Source of the DNA: JBDRDD01 sp043821115
GTDB lineage: Bacteria > CAYTYR01 > UBA6262 > DAOVJB01
Length of the DNA stretch: 64,000 nucleotides
Assembly (NCBI GenBank): GCA_043821115.1
Contig: JBDRDD010000022.1
Span: 1 to 64,000 of the forward strand
Direction: 5' to 3'
Shown here: positions 52,745 through 61,583 of the stretch, one piece after another
How the letters are laid out: each line of letters opens with the position of its first letter
How positions within the stretch are numbered: position 1 is the first letter of the stretch
Translations under genes and position numbers: made by a program
Notes under the pieces: generated by a model
Told to the model about the DNA's origin: nothing
Database searches by the model: none
Seen by the model: only the letters and a program-made list of their open reading frames with translations

Positions 52745-52769
52745 TTATACATTTCCTCGAGCTACACCC

Positions 52770-53729
52770 TTATCCCAAGCCTTCTTTGAGCAAGTCCCTC
52801 TCATCAACAATGCCCACGGGACGCAATTTGGCGTCAATAACGGGTATATTGTCAAAATTTCTTTCCTGTATGAGCTTAACCGCTTCTGTAGCAAGCATAT
52901 CGGGATTTATGGTAACAGGATTCTTTGTCATGACAGAGGATATCTTCTTTGAAAGGGAAACATCCCCCTTCTGCCAGTGTCTCCTTAGGTCCCCATCGGT
53001 AAAGAATCCCTTGAGTTTCCCTGCTTTGTCAACCACGCTCACAGCTCCGAGCTTGCATGAGGTCATTACAAGAAGAGCCTCTTTTACGGTCTTATCCTGG
53101 TCAATTACAGGGTTCTCACTACCCTTCCTCATTATGTCCGAAACCTTAAGAAGCAGCTTTTTACCCAGGTTCCCCCCAGGATGCAATTTAGCGAAATTCT
53201 CTTTCTTAAATCCCCTCTTATAGAGAAGCGCTATTGCAAGTGCATCGCCCATGGCAAGCATGGCTGTTGTGGATGCCGTGGGAGCCAGGTTATAAGGACA
53301 GGCTTCCTTCTTTACCGTAACGTCAATCACAAAATCACTGTAGGTAGCAAGGGAAGATTTCTTCTTTGCTGTAAGTGATATCAGCTTAAGGCCCATCCTC
53401 TTTATTACTGGAAGGATCTTGCCTATCTCCTCGCTTTCACCGCTGTAGGAAAGCGCAACTACTATGTCACCCTTCATTATCATGCCAATATCGCCGTGTA
53501 TGCATTCTGCAGGGTGTATGAAAAACGCCGGTGTACCCGTGCTTGCAAGCGTGGCGGCTATTTTCCTTGCAACCAGCCCTGATTTTCCTATGCCTGTTAC
53601 AATGACCCTTCCCTTACACTTGTATATTGCGTCAACAGCATTAGTAAATCCCTTGCCCAGGCGCGGGATAAGCGCCTTTATGGCTTCGGACTCTATCTTA
53701 AGTGTATTTTTTGCATGTTCAAGAACCAT
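52770..53729 (-). CDS. kdsD: D-arabinose 5-phosphate isomerase
   Basis: First step of KDO synthesis (ribulose 5-P to arabinose 5-P). 319 residues: a SIS domain (VTGIGKSGLVARKIAATLAS, HPAECIHGDIGM) followed by two CBS domains, the usual KdsD layout. Near kdsC, kdsA and kdsB. Confidence 0.93.
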   Translation of the reverse strand: MVLEHAKNTLKIESEAIKALIPRLGKGFTNAVDAIYKCKGRVIVTGIGKSGLVARKIAATLASTGTPAFFIHPAECIHGDIGMIMKGDIVVALSYSGESEEIGKILPVIKRMGLKLISLTAKKKSSLATYSDFVIDVTVKKEACPYNLAPTASTTAMLAMGDALAIALLYKRGFKKENFAKLHPGGNLGKKLLLKVSDIMRKGSENPVIDQDKTVKEALLVMTSCKLGAVSVVDKAGKLKGFFTDGDLRRHWQKGDVSLSKKISSVMTKNPVTINPDMLATEAVKLIQERNFDNIPVIDAKLRPVGIVDERDLLKEGLG

Positions 53730-53741
53730 TTTTGGACCTCT

Positions 53742-53921
53742 TTATTTAATCACTGCCTTTAGGATAAAATACCCCATGAAAAGGACCACGTATATAAACG
53801 CCAGCACCTTTGCGTGCCACTTCCAGCCAGGAATCCATGCACTATCTCCAAGTTGTTCCCCGCACGAAACACAAAAAGAATCCTGCTCGCTATTCTCTTT
53901 ATCACATTTAGGACACTTCAT
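53742..53921 (-). CDS. Small zinc-ribbon membrane protein
   Basis: 59 residues. N-terminal zinc ribbon (MKCPKCDKE ... CVSCGEQL, two CxxC pairs), then one membrane helix (about 38-55). AGAGGA stands 7 bases before the ATG. It fills the gap between kdsC and kdsD exactly, and codon use fits. No family name or function known to me; a similar zinc-ribbon plus helix is common in small envelope proteins. Confidence 0.8.
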   Translation of the reverse strand: MKCPKCDKENSEQDSFCVSCGEQLGDSAWIPGWKWHAKVLAFIYVVLFMGYFILKAVIK

Positions 53922-53932
53922 CCGGAGTCCTC

Positions 53933-54475
53933 TTATTTCTTAAAATATACCTCGGTTGCCTTCTTCCATTTCTTCTGCGTCTTCAAGGTAAGCTCCATAA
54001 CCTCGCGCACGGCCCCCTGCCCACCGGAAGCACTTGTTATAAAGTCAACTTCCTTCCTGAGATCTTTCGCAGCATCCGCTACCGTTATGCTTAGACCCAC
54101 TTTCCGAAGCAGAGGTATATCTATCATATCATCACCGATAAAAGCTATCTCCTCGGATTTTAACTTATATTTTTGCTTCAGCTTATCAAACACATCTGTC
54201 TTGTGGAACACTTTCTGAAAAACATCCTTTATACCCTGTGTTTTCGCCCAGGAACTCACTATGGACGATTTTCTCCCGCTTATAATGGCAGTCTTAATGC
54301 CTCCGCGATGTCCCATGACTATACCCGAGCCATCCTTTACGCAGAATATCTTCATTTCCCTGCCGTCAGGCATAATATATGATTTACCGTCTGTCAGCAC
54401 CCCGTCAACGTCAACAATGAGGAGCTTTATCTTTTTTATCTTCTCATCGATGCCGTAATTGTTCCTGAAGGCCAT
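53933..54475 (-). CDS. kdsC: 3-deoxy-D-manno-octulosonate 8-phosphate phosphatase
   Basis: HAD-family phosphatase releasing KDO. 180 residues. Nucleophile motif LLIVDVDGVLTDG, middle SGRKSSIVS and the end metal-site motif IGDDMIDIPLL. Next to kdsD and kdsA. Confidence 0.93.
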   Translation of the reverse strand: MAFRNNYGIDEKIKKIKLLIVDVDGVLTDGKSYIMPDGREMKIFCVKDGSGIVMGHRGGIKTAIISGRKSSIVSSWAKTQGIKDVFQKVFHKTDVFDKLKQKYKLKSEEIAFIGDDMIDIPLLRKVGLSITVADAAKDLRKEVDFITSASGGQGAVREVMELTLKTQKKWKKATEVYFKK

Positions 54476-54495
54476 TTTACTCTCCGATTAGCTTA

Positions 54496-55152
54496 TTATT
54501 TCTTGGATTTCTCCAGTTTTTTCCAGTCATCAAGAAACTTCTCTATCCCGGCATCTGTCAGAGGATGCTTGAGCAGCTGCTTTATCACCTTAAATGGAAC
54601 TGTAACAGCATCCGCGCCTATAAGCGCAGACTGGACAACGTGTATCGGATGCCTCACACTTGCAACCAGTATCTGGGTTGAAATGTTGTAATTATCGAAC
54701 ATCACTTTAATCTCATCGACCATGCTCATACCATCCTGTGATATGTCATCAAGACGACCTATGAAAGGACACACATAAGTAGCCCCTGCCTTTGCCGCAA
54801 GAAGAGCCTGTGTGGAAGAGAATATAAGCGTAACCGTGGTTTTTATCTTCTTCTTGGCCAGAAGAGAGACTGCTTTTAAGCCTTCCTGGTTCACGGGTAT
54901 CTTTATAACAATATTTGAGGCTATCTTAACAAGTTCATCCGCCTCGGCAACAATACCCTTTGCATCAAGGCTTATGACCTCGGCGTTTACAGGACCGGGA
55001 ACTATTGCGCATATGTCCTTTAACAGTTTCCGGGGATCCTTGCCTTCTTTTGCTAAAAGCGTCGGGTTCGTGGTAAGCCCGTCAATTATTCCCCACGATA
55101 CAGCTTCCTTTATCTCCTCGACGTTTGCCGAGTCAAGAAATATCTTCATCAA
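54496..55152 (-). CDS. tal: Transaldolase / fructose-6-phosphate aldolase family protein
   Basis: 218 residues, the short TalC/FSA-type barrel. FLDSANVEEIKE and DGLTTNPTLLAKEG open the barrel. The Schiff-base Lys should be in NIVIKIPVN (about residue 84). SRVGRLDDISQDG-like FIGRLDDISQDG follows. It may link pentose-phosphate intermediates to KDO production. Overlaps kdsA by 4 bases. Confidence 0.9.
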   Translation of the reverse strand: MMKIFLDSANVEEIKEAVSWGIIDGLTTNPTLLAKEGKDPRKLLKDICAIVPGPVNAEVISLDAKGIVAEADELVKIASNIVIKIPVNQEGLKAVSLLAKKKIKTTVTLIFSSTQALLAAKAGATYVCPFIGRLDDISQDGMSMVDEIKVMFDNYNISTQILVASVRHPIHVVQSALIGADAVTVPFKVIKQLLKHPLTDAGIEKFLDDWKKLEKSKK

Positions 55153-55979
55153 TTCCTCCCTTTTACTATCTTGTTGATTGCTATTGCCTGCTCAAGCAGA
55201 TCTTCGAGTTTATCCATGCTAAGCATGCTGGCAGCATCGCAAAGCGCTTCTTTGGGGTTCGGATGCACTTCCAGGAATAATCCGTCACACCCCGCTCCCA
55301 CACAAGCCATGGCAAGTGTTTCTATAAAATGGGGCTGACCACCCTGGGCTTCACTGCTTCCCGGGCCGGGCATCCTGACTATATGCGTTACATCAACGAA
55401 AACCGGGTAACCTATCTCCCTCATAAGAGGAATTGAACGCATATCAGCTACCAGGTTATTGTAACCGAATACTGTTCCTCTCTCCGTCAAAAGAATACTT
55501 TTGTTGCCCGTGCTTTCAACCTTGGCACATATCTTTTTCATATCCCATGGTGCGAGAAACTGGCCTTTCTTGAGGTTAACCACTTTTCCCGTCTTTCCTG
55601 CGCCTACTGCCAAGTCTGTCTGCTGTGAAAGATATGCCGGGATTTGAATAACATCGAGCACTTCGGCCGCGAGAGCTATTTGATCCGGAGTGTGGATGTC
55701 TGAGACAACAGGAACACCTATTTCTTTCTTTACCTTTGCCAGTATGGCAAGACCCTTCTCAAGGCCTGGCCCACGGTAATTCTCTACCCTTGTCCTGTTG
55801 GCCTTGTCAAACGAGCTCTTGAAGATAAAAGGTATTTTTAATTTTTCAGCTATTTTCTTTATGGCGGAAGCAGCCTCGAGTGTGATTTTTTCGCTCTCGA
55901 TAACACATGGCCCGGCTATAAGAGCAAGATTTTCATCGCCACCTACAAATATGTTTTGTATCTTTATCTTCTTTGTCAT
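55149..55979 (-). CDS. kdsA: KDO 8-phosphate synthase
   Basis: Condenses arabinose 5-P with phosphoenolpyruvate. 276 residues. FVGGDENLALIAGPCVIES at the start, FKSSFDKANRTR and ITERGT-like LLTERGTVFGYNNLVADM, plus DVTHIVRMPG, are family motifs. Overlaps pyrG by 4 bases (ATGA). Confidence 0.95.
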   Translation of the reverse strand: MTKKIKIQNIFVGGDENLALIAGPCVIESEKITLEAASAIKKIAEKLKIPFIFKSSFDKANRTRVENYRGPGLEKGLAILAKVKKEIGVPVVSDIHTPDQIALAAEVLDVIQIPAYLSQQTDLAVGAGKTGKVVNLKKGQFLAPWDMKKICAKVESTGNKSILLTERGTVFGYNNLVADMRSIPLMREIGYPVFVDVTHIVRMPGPGSSEAQGGQPHFIETLAMACVGAGCDGLFLEVHPNPKEALCDAASMLSMDKLEDLLEQAIAINKIVKGRN

Positions 55980-57580
55980 CGCTTATTCCTTTTCTTCTCC
56001 ATGAGTGCGGCCTTTACAAAATCCAGAAATAACGGGTGCGGTCTGCCGGGCCTTGACTTGAACTCAGGATGAAACTGCGAGGCAACAAACCATGGATGTT
56101 TTTTTAGTTCTATTATCTCTGCAAGATGTTTCTCCTTGTATTCACCGCTTATTACCAATCCGGCGGCCTCCAGCCGTTTTCTGTACTTGTTATTGACCTC
56201 ATAACGGTGACGGTGCCTCTCGTGAATAAGAGGTTTCTTATATGCTTTATAAGCAAGTGTCCCCGTCTTGAGCTTGCAGGGGTATGCACCAAGGCGCATT
56301 GTTCCACCTTTTGATTCTACCTTACGCTGTTCAAGCAGAAGATCTATGACAGGATACGGTGTCTTTGGAGCGAATTCCGTGCTGCTTGCCTTTTCCATCT
56401 TAGCCAGAGACCTAGCAAATTCTATCACAGCACACTGCATTCCAAGACATATTCCAAAAAACGGTATCTTCTTTTCCCTTGCTATCTTTACAACATCTAT
56501 CTTTCCTTCAATACCTCTGTCGCCAAAGCCACCCGGAATAAGTATACCATCAACATCCTCAAGGGCCTTTGAGAGCTTGTTTGTCTGAACATCAACATAT
56601 TTTATTTTAACAGTTACTTTATTAACCAGTCCAGCATGAATAAGAGCTTCATGTATACTCTTGTATGCGTCCTTTACATTTGTGTATTTACCTGTTATGG
56701 CTATCAGAACCGTTTCAGAAATCTTTTTCGCGTCAGAGACCATCTGCTTCCATTTTGTGACGTCATCTTTTTTGCTTGAAATCTTCAGGAGCCTAAGTAT
56801 GAGATTATCCAGTCCCTCTTTTTTCAAAAGCAATGGTACCTGGTAAATAAGGGAACCAACATCCTTCTCGGTTATAACCGCCCTCTCGTCAACGTTGCAG
56901 AAAAGCGCTATCTTGCTCTTTATAGCCTGGGAAAGGTTCTTCTCTGTTCTACATATAATAATATCCGGGTCTATTCCTATCTCCCGCAGTTTACCTACGC
57001 TGTGCTGGGTAGGCTTTGTCTTAAGCTCCTCCACAGCTTTGATGAAGGGAACAAGCGTCAGGTGCATGTACAGGACATTATTCCTTCCGACATCACGCTT
57101 GAACTGCCTTATGGCTTCCAAATAAGGCAAACCTTCTATGTCGCCCACCGTACCGCCTATCTCTACTATCACCACATCCTTGTTGTGAGCGAGTTTGCGT
57201 ATGCGTGATTTTATCTCGTTTGTAACATGCGGCACTACCTGAACGGTTCCTCCGAGATACTCACCTCTTCGTTCTTTTCTTATGACGGTATCATATATCC
57301 GTCCCGTCGTTACATTGTTGTCCTGGTTAAGGCTCACATCGAGGAATCTTTCGTAATGCCCGAGATCCAGGTCGGTCTCGGCGCCGTCATCGGTTACGAA
57401 CACCTCGCCGTGCTGATAGGGGCTCATTGTTCCCGGGTCAACATTTATGTAGGGGTCACACTTTAGTATATCCACCCTCAAACCCCTTGCCTTTAGCAAA
57501 AGCCCTACACTTGCTGAGGTTATACCTTTACCAAGCGATGAAACCACTCCACCTGTCACAAAAATGTACTTAGTCGCCAT
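55976..57580 (-). CDS. pyrG: CTP synthase
   Basis: Makes CTP from UTP with glutamine. 534 residues: synthase half (FVTGGVVSSLGKGITSASVG) and glutamine-amidotransferase half with catalytic Cys in FFGICLGMQCAV. CTP is also the donor for KdsB, which lies just upstream, so placing it in the KDO operon makes sense. Confidence 0.96.
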   Translation of the reverse strand: MATKYIFVTGGVVSSLGKGITSASVGLLLKARGLRVDILKCDPYINVDPGTMSPYQHGEVFVTDDGAETDLDLGHYERFLDVSLNQDNNVTTGRIYDTVIRKERRGEYLGGTVQVVPHVTNEIKSRIRKLAHNKDVVIVEIGGTVGDIEGLPYLEAIRQFKRDVGRNNVLYMHLTLVPFIKAVEELKTKPTQHSVGKLREIGIDPDIIICRTEKNLSQAIKSKIALFCNVDERAVITEKDVGSLIYQVPLLLKKEGLDNLILRLLKISSKKDDVTKWKQMVSDAKKISETVLIAITGKYTNVKDAYKSIHEALIHAGLVNKVTVKIKYVDVQTNKLSKALEDVDGILIPGGFGDRGIEGKIDVVKIAREKKIPFFGICLGMQCAVIEFARSLAKMEKASSTEFAPKTPYPVIDLLLEQRKVESKGGTMRLGAYPCKLKTGTLAYKAYKKPLIHERHRHRYEVNNKYRKRLEAAGLVISGEYKEKHLAEIIELKKHPWFVASQFHPEFKSRPGRPHPLFLDFVKAALMEKKRNKR

Positions 57581-57593
57581 ATCCTCACCCCTA

Positions 57594-58340
57594 CTAGAGC
57601 ATTTTTCGCTTATTTATCAACTCTTTGACCCTTTCAACATCTTCAGGCACATCAACGCTTACAGAATCATAATCCATAATAGTGGCTTTTATCTTATACC
57701 CGTGCTCAAGCGCTCTGAGCTGCTCAAGGCTTTCTATTTTCTCAAGAGGCATCTGCGGGAGACTTGAGAAAGTAAGCACAAAATCCTTCCTGTAAACATA
57801 GATCCCTATGTGTTTGTAATAAACCTGCGTGTAAATATCAGGCTGAGAGTTTTTTGAGCAAGGAATCGCTGAGCGTGAGAAATATATTACAAAATTATCC
57901 TTGTCAAGCACTACCTTGGCAACGTTATGATTTTCAATGTCTTCGAGGTCACTTATCCTAGATACAGCCGTACCCATAAGTATATTGGGGTCGTTTAGAA
58001 GAGGCTCAATAGCCGCATCAATTACTTCGTGAACTATCAGCGGCTCATCCCCCTGAACGTTCACAACTATTTCACAATCCACATCCTTTACAGCCTCGGC
58101 TATGCGATCTGTTCCGCTTTGGCAATCCTTGGATGTCATCATGGCCTTCCCGCCGAAAGACTCAACCGTCTTTAATATCTTCTCACTGTCTGTCACAACT
58201 ATTACATCTTCGAGAACAGAGGACTTTTTTACCTGCTCGTAAACCCTTTGTATCATCGGCTTACCGGCAATGTCAGCAAGTGCCTTGGCCGGAAAACGGC
58301 TTGAATCATAACGCGCGGGTATCATCGCTATAACACGCAT
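57594..58340 (-). CDS. kdsB: 3-deoxy-manno-octulosonate cytidylyltransferase
   Basis: Activates KDO as CMP-KDO for lipid A. 248 residues. N-terminal MIPARYDSSRFPAKALADI and VNVQGDEPLI are characteristic. One base after the rfaE-type kinase stop. Confidence 0.95.
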   Translation of the reverse strand: MRVIAMIPARYDSSRFPAKALADIAGKPMIQRVYEQVKKSSVLEDVIVVTDSEKILKTVESFGGKAMMTSKDCQSGTDRIAEAVKDVDCEIVVNVQGDEPLIVHEVIDAAIEPLLNDPNILMGTAVSRISDLEDIENHNVAKVVLDKDNFVIYFSRSAIPCSKNSQPDIYTQVYYKHIGIYVYRKDFVLTFSSLPQMPLEKIESLEQLRALEHGYKIKATIMDYDSVSVDVPEDVERVKELINKRKML

Positions 58341-58341
58341 A

Positions 58342-59322
58342 TCAACCCCTGATTTTATTTTTTATTTCCTTGATACTGGTTGTAGCAGTGCCTAATTTAC
58401 CGACTACTATCCCGGCAGCATAATTTGCAATTTGCGCTGCATCAAGTATACTTGCCTTTGCAGCCAGGGCAAGCGTCAATACCGCTATGACCGTATCACC
58501 GGCTCCGCTAACGTCAAATACATCCCTTGCCACAGTGGGTATATGTGTTATTTTTCCCCTGGACTCAAAGAGAAGCATACCCTTCTCTCCCTGGGTAACC
58601 AAAAGGGACTCACAGTGCAGTTTCTTGAGTATCGTCTTCCCAAGTTTTATTAAACCCTCACCCTCGGGCACCGAATGCTCCCTCATACCAAGGGCTGCCT
58701 CAGACTGGTTGGGCGTTATACAGCTTACCTGCTTGTACTGCTGGAAATGCTCTACCTTGGGATCCACTACTATGGGTTTCTTATGCTTTCTCGCAAGGCT
58801 AACTGCTTTCTTCAAAATAACAGGAGATATAACCCCTTTGCCGTAATCGGAAATAACGACTGCCTTAACGCGAGATATGTTCTCATCCAGAAATGTCGTT
58901 ATCTGCTTGGTCAGCTGAGCGGACAACTTGCCTATTATCTCCCTGTCAGTACGCACTACCTGCTGGTGCTGGGCGATGATCCTGGTTTTAAGTATGGTCG
59001 GGCGCTTATCATCCCTGAAAACACCCGTCGTGTCAATTCCCCCCCGTGACATCTCGTTTATAAGCTTATCCCCGACAAAATCATTGCCTATGACCCCGAC
59101 AAGAAGCACTTTGCTGTCCAAGCTACATACATTCATGGCAACATTACCGGCTCCGCCCGGGGTGTGTGTCTCCTTCTCTATCTCAACGATAGGAACAGGA
59201 GCTTCCGGGGAAATACGGGAAACCTTCCCCCATACGAACTTATCCATCATTATATCCCCGAGAACCATGACACTTGTGTTATTCATACGATCCAGTATTT
59301 TAAGCAATTTTTTCTTGTCCAT
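58342..59322 (-). CDS. D-glycero-beta-D-manno-heptose 7-phosphate kinase (RfaE/HldE kinase domain)
   Basis: 326-residue PfkB-family kinase. GDIMMDKFVWGKVSRISPEAP is a signature of the RfaE kinase domain, with PGGAGNVAMNV and the catalytic GAGDTVIAVL. The separate adenylyltransferase domain of E. coli HldE is absent here, so it is a stand-alone kinase (HldA-like). It implies heptose in the LPS core. A promoter precedes it. Confidence 0.88.
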   Translation of the reverse strand: MDKKKLLKILDRMNNTSVMVLGDIMMDKFVWGKVSRISPEAPVPIVEIEKETHTPGGAGNVAMNVCSLDSKVLLVGVIGNDFVGDKLINEMSRGGIDTTGVFRDDKRPTILKTRIIAQHQQVVRTDREIIGKLSAQLTKQITTFLDENISRVKAVVISDYGKGVISPVILKKAVSLARKHKKPIVVDPKVEHFQQYKQVSCITPNQSEAALGMREHSVPEGEGLIKLGKTILKKLHCESLLVTQGEKGMLLFESRGKITHIPTVARDVFDVSGAGDTVIAVLTLALAAKASILDAAQIANYAAGIVVGKLGTATTSIKEIKNKIRG

Positions 59323-59360
59323 AGTCTATACCTTTTATGTTTTATTTTATTAAAAAATAT

Positions 59361-59389
59361 ATTATATCATTTTCAGCCTGATATTTCAA
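59361..59389 (-). promoter_or_regulatory. Promoter of the KDO/heptose-kinase unit
   Basis: Minus strand TTGAAA (59384-59389), 17-base spacer, TATAAT (59361-59366), leading to the kinase at 59322 and, by spacing, kdsB, pyrG, kdsA, tal, kdsC and further genes. Confidence 0.75.
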
Positions 59390-59408
59390 CAGTTTTTTGC
59401 AAATATTT

Positions 59409-60185
59409 TCAGGGAAGCCATAGTTCTGAGAGTTCGGCATCTATCGAGCCAACTGCTATCTTGGTCCTCATAAGCACGGGGATTTTGCGCTCATCATCTG
59501 TCAGCCAGACCTGAAGCCTGCCCTTCTGCTGGAAGAGCCCGCCGTATTTTACAACCGGTTCTATAAGGATGGTGTCAAATTTTCCCTTTGGAACCTTTAC
59601 CCTTTCCTTCCTAAGGACCTTGACTATAAGTTCATAATTCCTGTCACCCGCATTGACAGGCATCTTGAGGGTTTTGCCTATCTCTAGTTTCTGGGTGCGC
59701 ACGTAATAGAAAGCGGAGAGGATATCGTGGACATATTCCGGGATTTCGATGATCCTGCCGTTAAAATCTGCTTTGTGATTCTTCTGATCATAAATTATTA
59801 TTTCATCATGCCTGTATTTGCCTTCCCGCTGATATTTTTCAAACCTGAGGGCGAAAATTCCATCTTTATCTATGTATGAGCGTACGGTATCCCGCACCTT
59901 GTAGAATACATCAAAGAAAGAGCTTGAATTGGCCTCGGAGACTATCTCGTAAGTCTCGTGGCCGTCTATCTCGACAAGACCCCTCACTTCGAGTGTGGCA
60001 TAGCCTGCCGTTACAACGCCCCATTTTATAGCAAAGGTCTGCTTTTCCCCTACCTCGAAAGCTCTGTTTAGGACCTTGCGGGATTTTTCTTCCTCGGCAA
60101 AAGCACCTTTGCTCAAACAAAAATATACTAGGCTTGAAAAAAGTATAATAACGGTAAATGCTGCTAATGCTCTGGTGGTTTTCAA
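59409..60185 (-). CDS. DUF3108 periplasmic protein
   Basis: 258 residues from a TTG start with AAGGG upstream. Signal peptide about 1-30. The mature part is strand-rich with the DUF3108 pattern (AFEVGEKQTFAIKW near the start, RTQKLEIGKTL in the middle, IPVLMRTKIAVGSIDAEL at the end). No catalytic motif. Presumably envelope-associated; function unknown. 12 bases after the ICMT-like gene. Confidence 0.8.
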   Translation of the reverse strand: MKTTRALAAFTVIILFSSLVYFCLSKGAFAEEEKSRKVLNRAFEVGEKQTFAIKWGVVTAGYATLEVRGLVEIDGHETYEIVSEANSSSFFDVFYKVRDTVRSYIDKDGIFALRFEKYQREGKYRHDEIIIYDQKNHKADFNGRIIEIPEYVHDILSAFYYVRTQKLEIGKTLKMPVNAGDRNYELIVKVLRKERVKVPKGKFDTILIEPVVKYGGLFQQKGRLQVWLTDDERKIPVLMRTKIAVGSIDAELSELWLP

Positions 60186-60197
60186 TTAATATAACCC

Positions 60198-60764
60198 TTA
60201 TTGTGGTTTATAGAGAAGATATAGCTTTGCCCCGAGAATTGCGGTTATGATGAGTATACCGTACCAGCTGCGGTATTCCTTGTTATCCATTACCTGATCC
60301 CAGCCAAACTTCGACAGAATATTTGTACTGTAAGGCGAAAAAGCAGGAAGGAAAAACGGGACGCTTTCTTTGTACTCCACGAACTCCACGCCGAATTTCT
60401 GCTGCAGGGACTTTTCCTCGTGAGCTGCCGCGTAGCGGTATACCAGGCCAAAGAGGACAAGAAAGAGTATAAATAAATTAATGCTCTGCGCTGCTACGCA
60501 AAATCCTGTTCCCACAAGAAAGCTTCCCAGGTAAAGAGGATGACGCACATATCCATAGGGACCGTTGACGGCAAGTGCCTCACCTTTTTTCACATAGCCC
60601 GAAGCCCATATGCGTACAGCCTCTCCGAAAATCACAATCTCAAGACCTATAACGAAAAAAAGCACTGAAGGCGGCTCGGCAAATATTACAAAAAGGACAG
60701 CGAAAATATAACCGAATGTCACTCTTTTGGATACAAGAAGATTTTTGAATTTCTCAGCACTCAT
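60198..60764 (-). CDS. Isoprenylcysteine carboxyl methyltransferase-family membrane protein
   Basis: 188 residues, about five membrane segments. The ICMT/PEMT-type C-terminal motif is seen as GPYGYVRHPLYLGSFLVGTG with the later EEKSLQQKFGVEFVEYKESVPFF. These are SAM-dependent methyltransferases, but bacterial members' substrates are mostly unknown. In bacteria no prenylated Cys protein needs to exist. Confidence 0.85.
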   Translation of the reverse strand: MSAEKFKNLLVSKRVTFGYIFAVLFVIFAEPPSVLFFVIGLEIVIFGEAVRIWASGYVKKGEALAVNGPYGYVRHPLYLGSFLVGTGFCVAAQSINLFILFLVLFGLVYRYAAAHEEKSLQQKFGVEFVEYKESVPFFLPAFSPYSTNILSKFGWDQVMDNKEYRSWYGILIITAILGAKLYLLYKPQ

Positions 60765-60779
60765 ATAACTCCCTCCCTT

Positions 60780-61466
60780 TTAACGTATCTTCATCTTTAG
60801 ACGGAAAAGCTCTGCGAATGCTCTCAATATTACCTTAATATTTGCTCCTGTCTGCTTGCCGGAAATGCGCGGATAATGGCTGACAGGAATTTCCCTTATC
60901 TTTGTATATCCCCTTTGCTTCGCCTTGATAAGTATTTCAGCGTTTATAAGGGCTCCTTCAGATTCCATGTATATATCATCGATTAAGGATTTCTTGAATA
61001 CCTTAAAAGCACAGTTTATGTCTTTTACCTTAAGACCAAAAAGAATCCTCAAAAGAAAAGCATACATCTTAGCGTTGATCAGTCGGTGAATCGGATCTTT
61101 TCGCGTGGCCCTATAGCCTAGAACCATATCATTACCAGGCATGAGCTCAATTAACTGTTTAAGTTCCTTGAAATCGAACTGCCCGTCACTATCTACAAAG
61201 CACACATACTTATAGCGGGAATCCCTGAGACCGTCCGAAACAGCTGAGCCGTACCCCTGGTTTATATCATGGTGTATAACTCTTATATTTGGGTTTTCGT
61301 TAATTAATTCGTTTATTATGGAAAGGCTTTTGTCTATGCTTCCGTCATCAACAACTATCACTTCGTAGCGATCTGTAAATAGATTGAGGTATTCGCATGC
61401 TTTTGTAGCCACTTCCCTGATATTGCTTTCCTCGTTATAACAGGGCAGCGTCAGTGAGACTTCCAT
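60780..61466 (-). CDS. Glycosyltransferase family 2, dolichol-phosphate mannosyltransferase-like
   Basis: About 228 residues. SLTLPCYNEESNI, VDDGSIDKSL and the DxD in FVDSDGQF are intact. The C-terminus is amphipathic without membrane helices. This DPM1/polyprenyl-phosphate sugar transferase type would charge a lipid carrier. I chose ATG at 61466 with AAGGA upstream over the TTG at 61502. Works plausibly with the next gene. Confidence 0.88.
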   Translation of the reverse strand: MEVSLTLPCYNEESNIREVATKACEYLNLFTDRYEVIVVDDGSIDKSLSIINELINENPNIRVIHHDINQGYGSAVSDGLRDSRYKYVCFVDSDGQFDFKELKQLIELMPGNDMVLGYRATRKDPIHRLINAKMYAFLLRILFGLKVKDINCAFKVFKKSLIDDIYMESEGALINAEILIKAKQRGYTKIREIPVSHYPRISGKQTGANIKVILRAFAELFRLKMKIR

Positions 61467-61583
61467 CCAATTTTCCTTTTTTACCTTTTGCCAACAGGCC
61501 AAATATCAAAAATAATTACGAAATATATTTTACCATATGGCAAAACAGATTTCCACATAAATATACATAATTATATATATATT

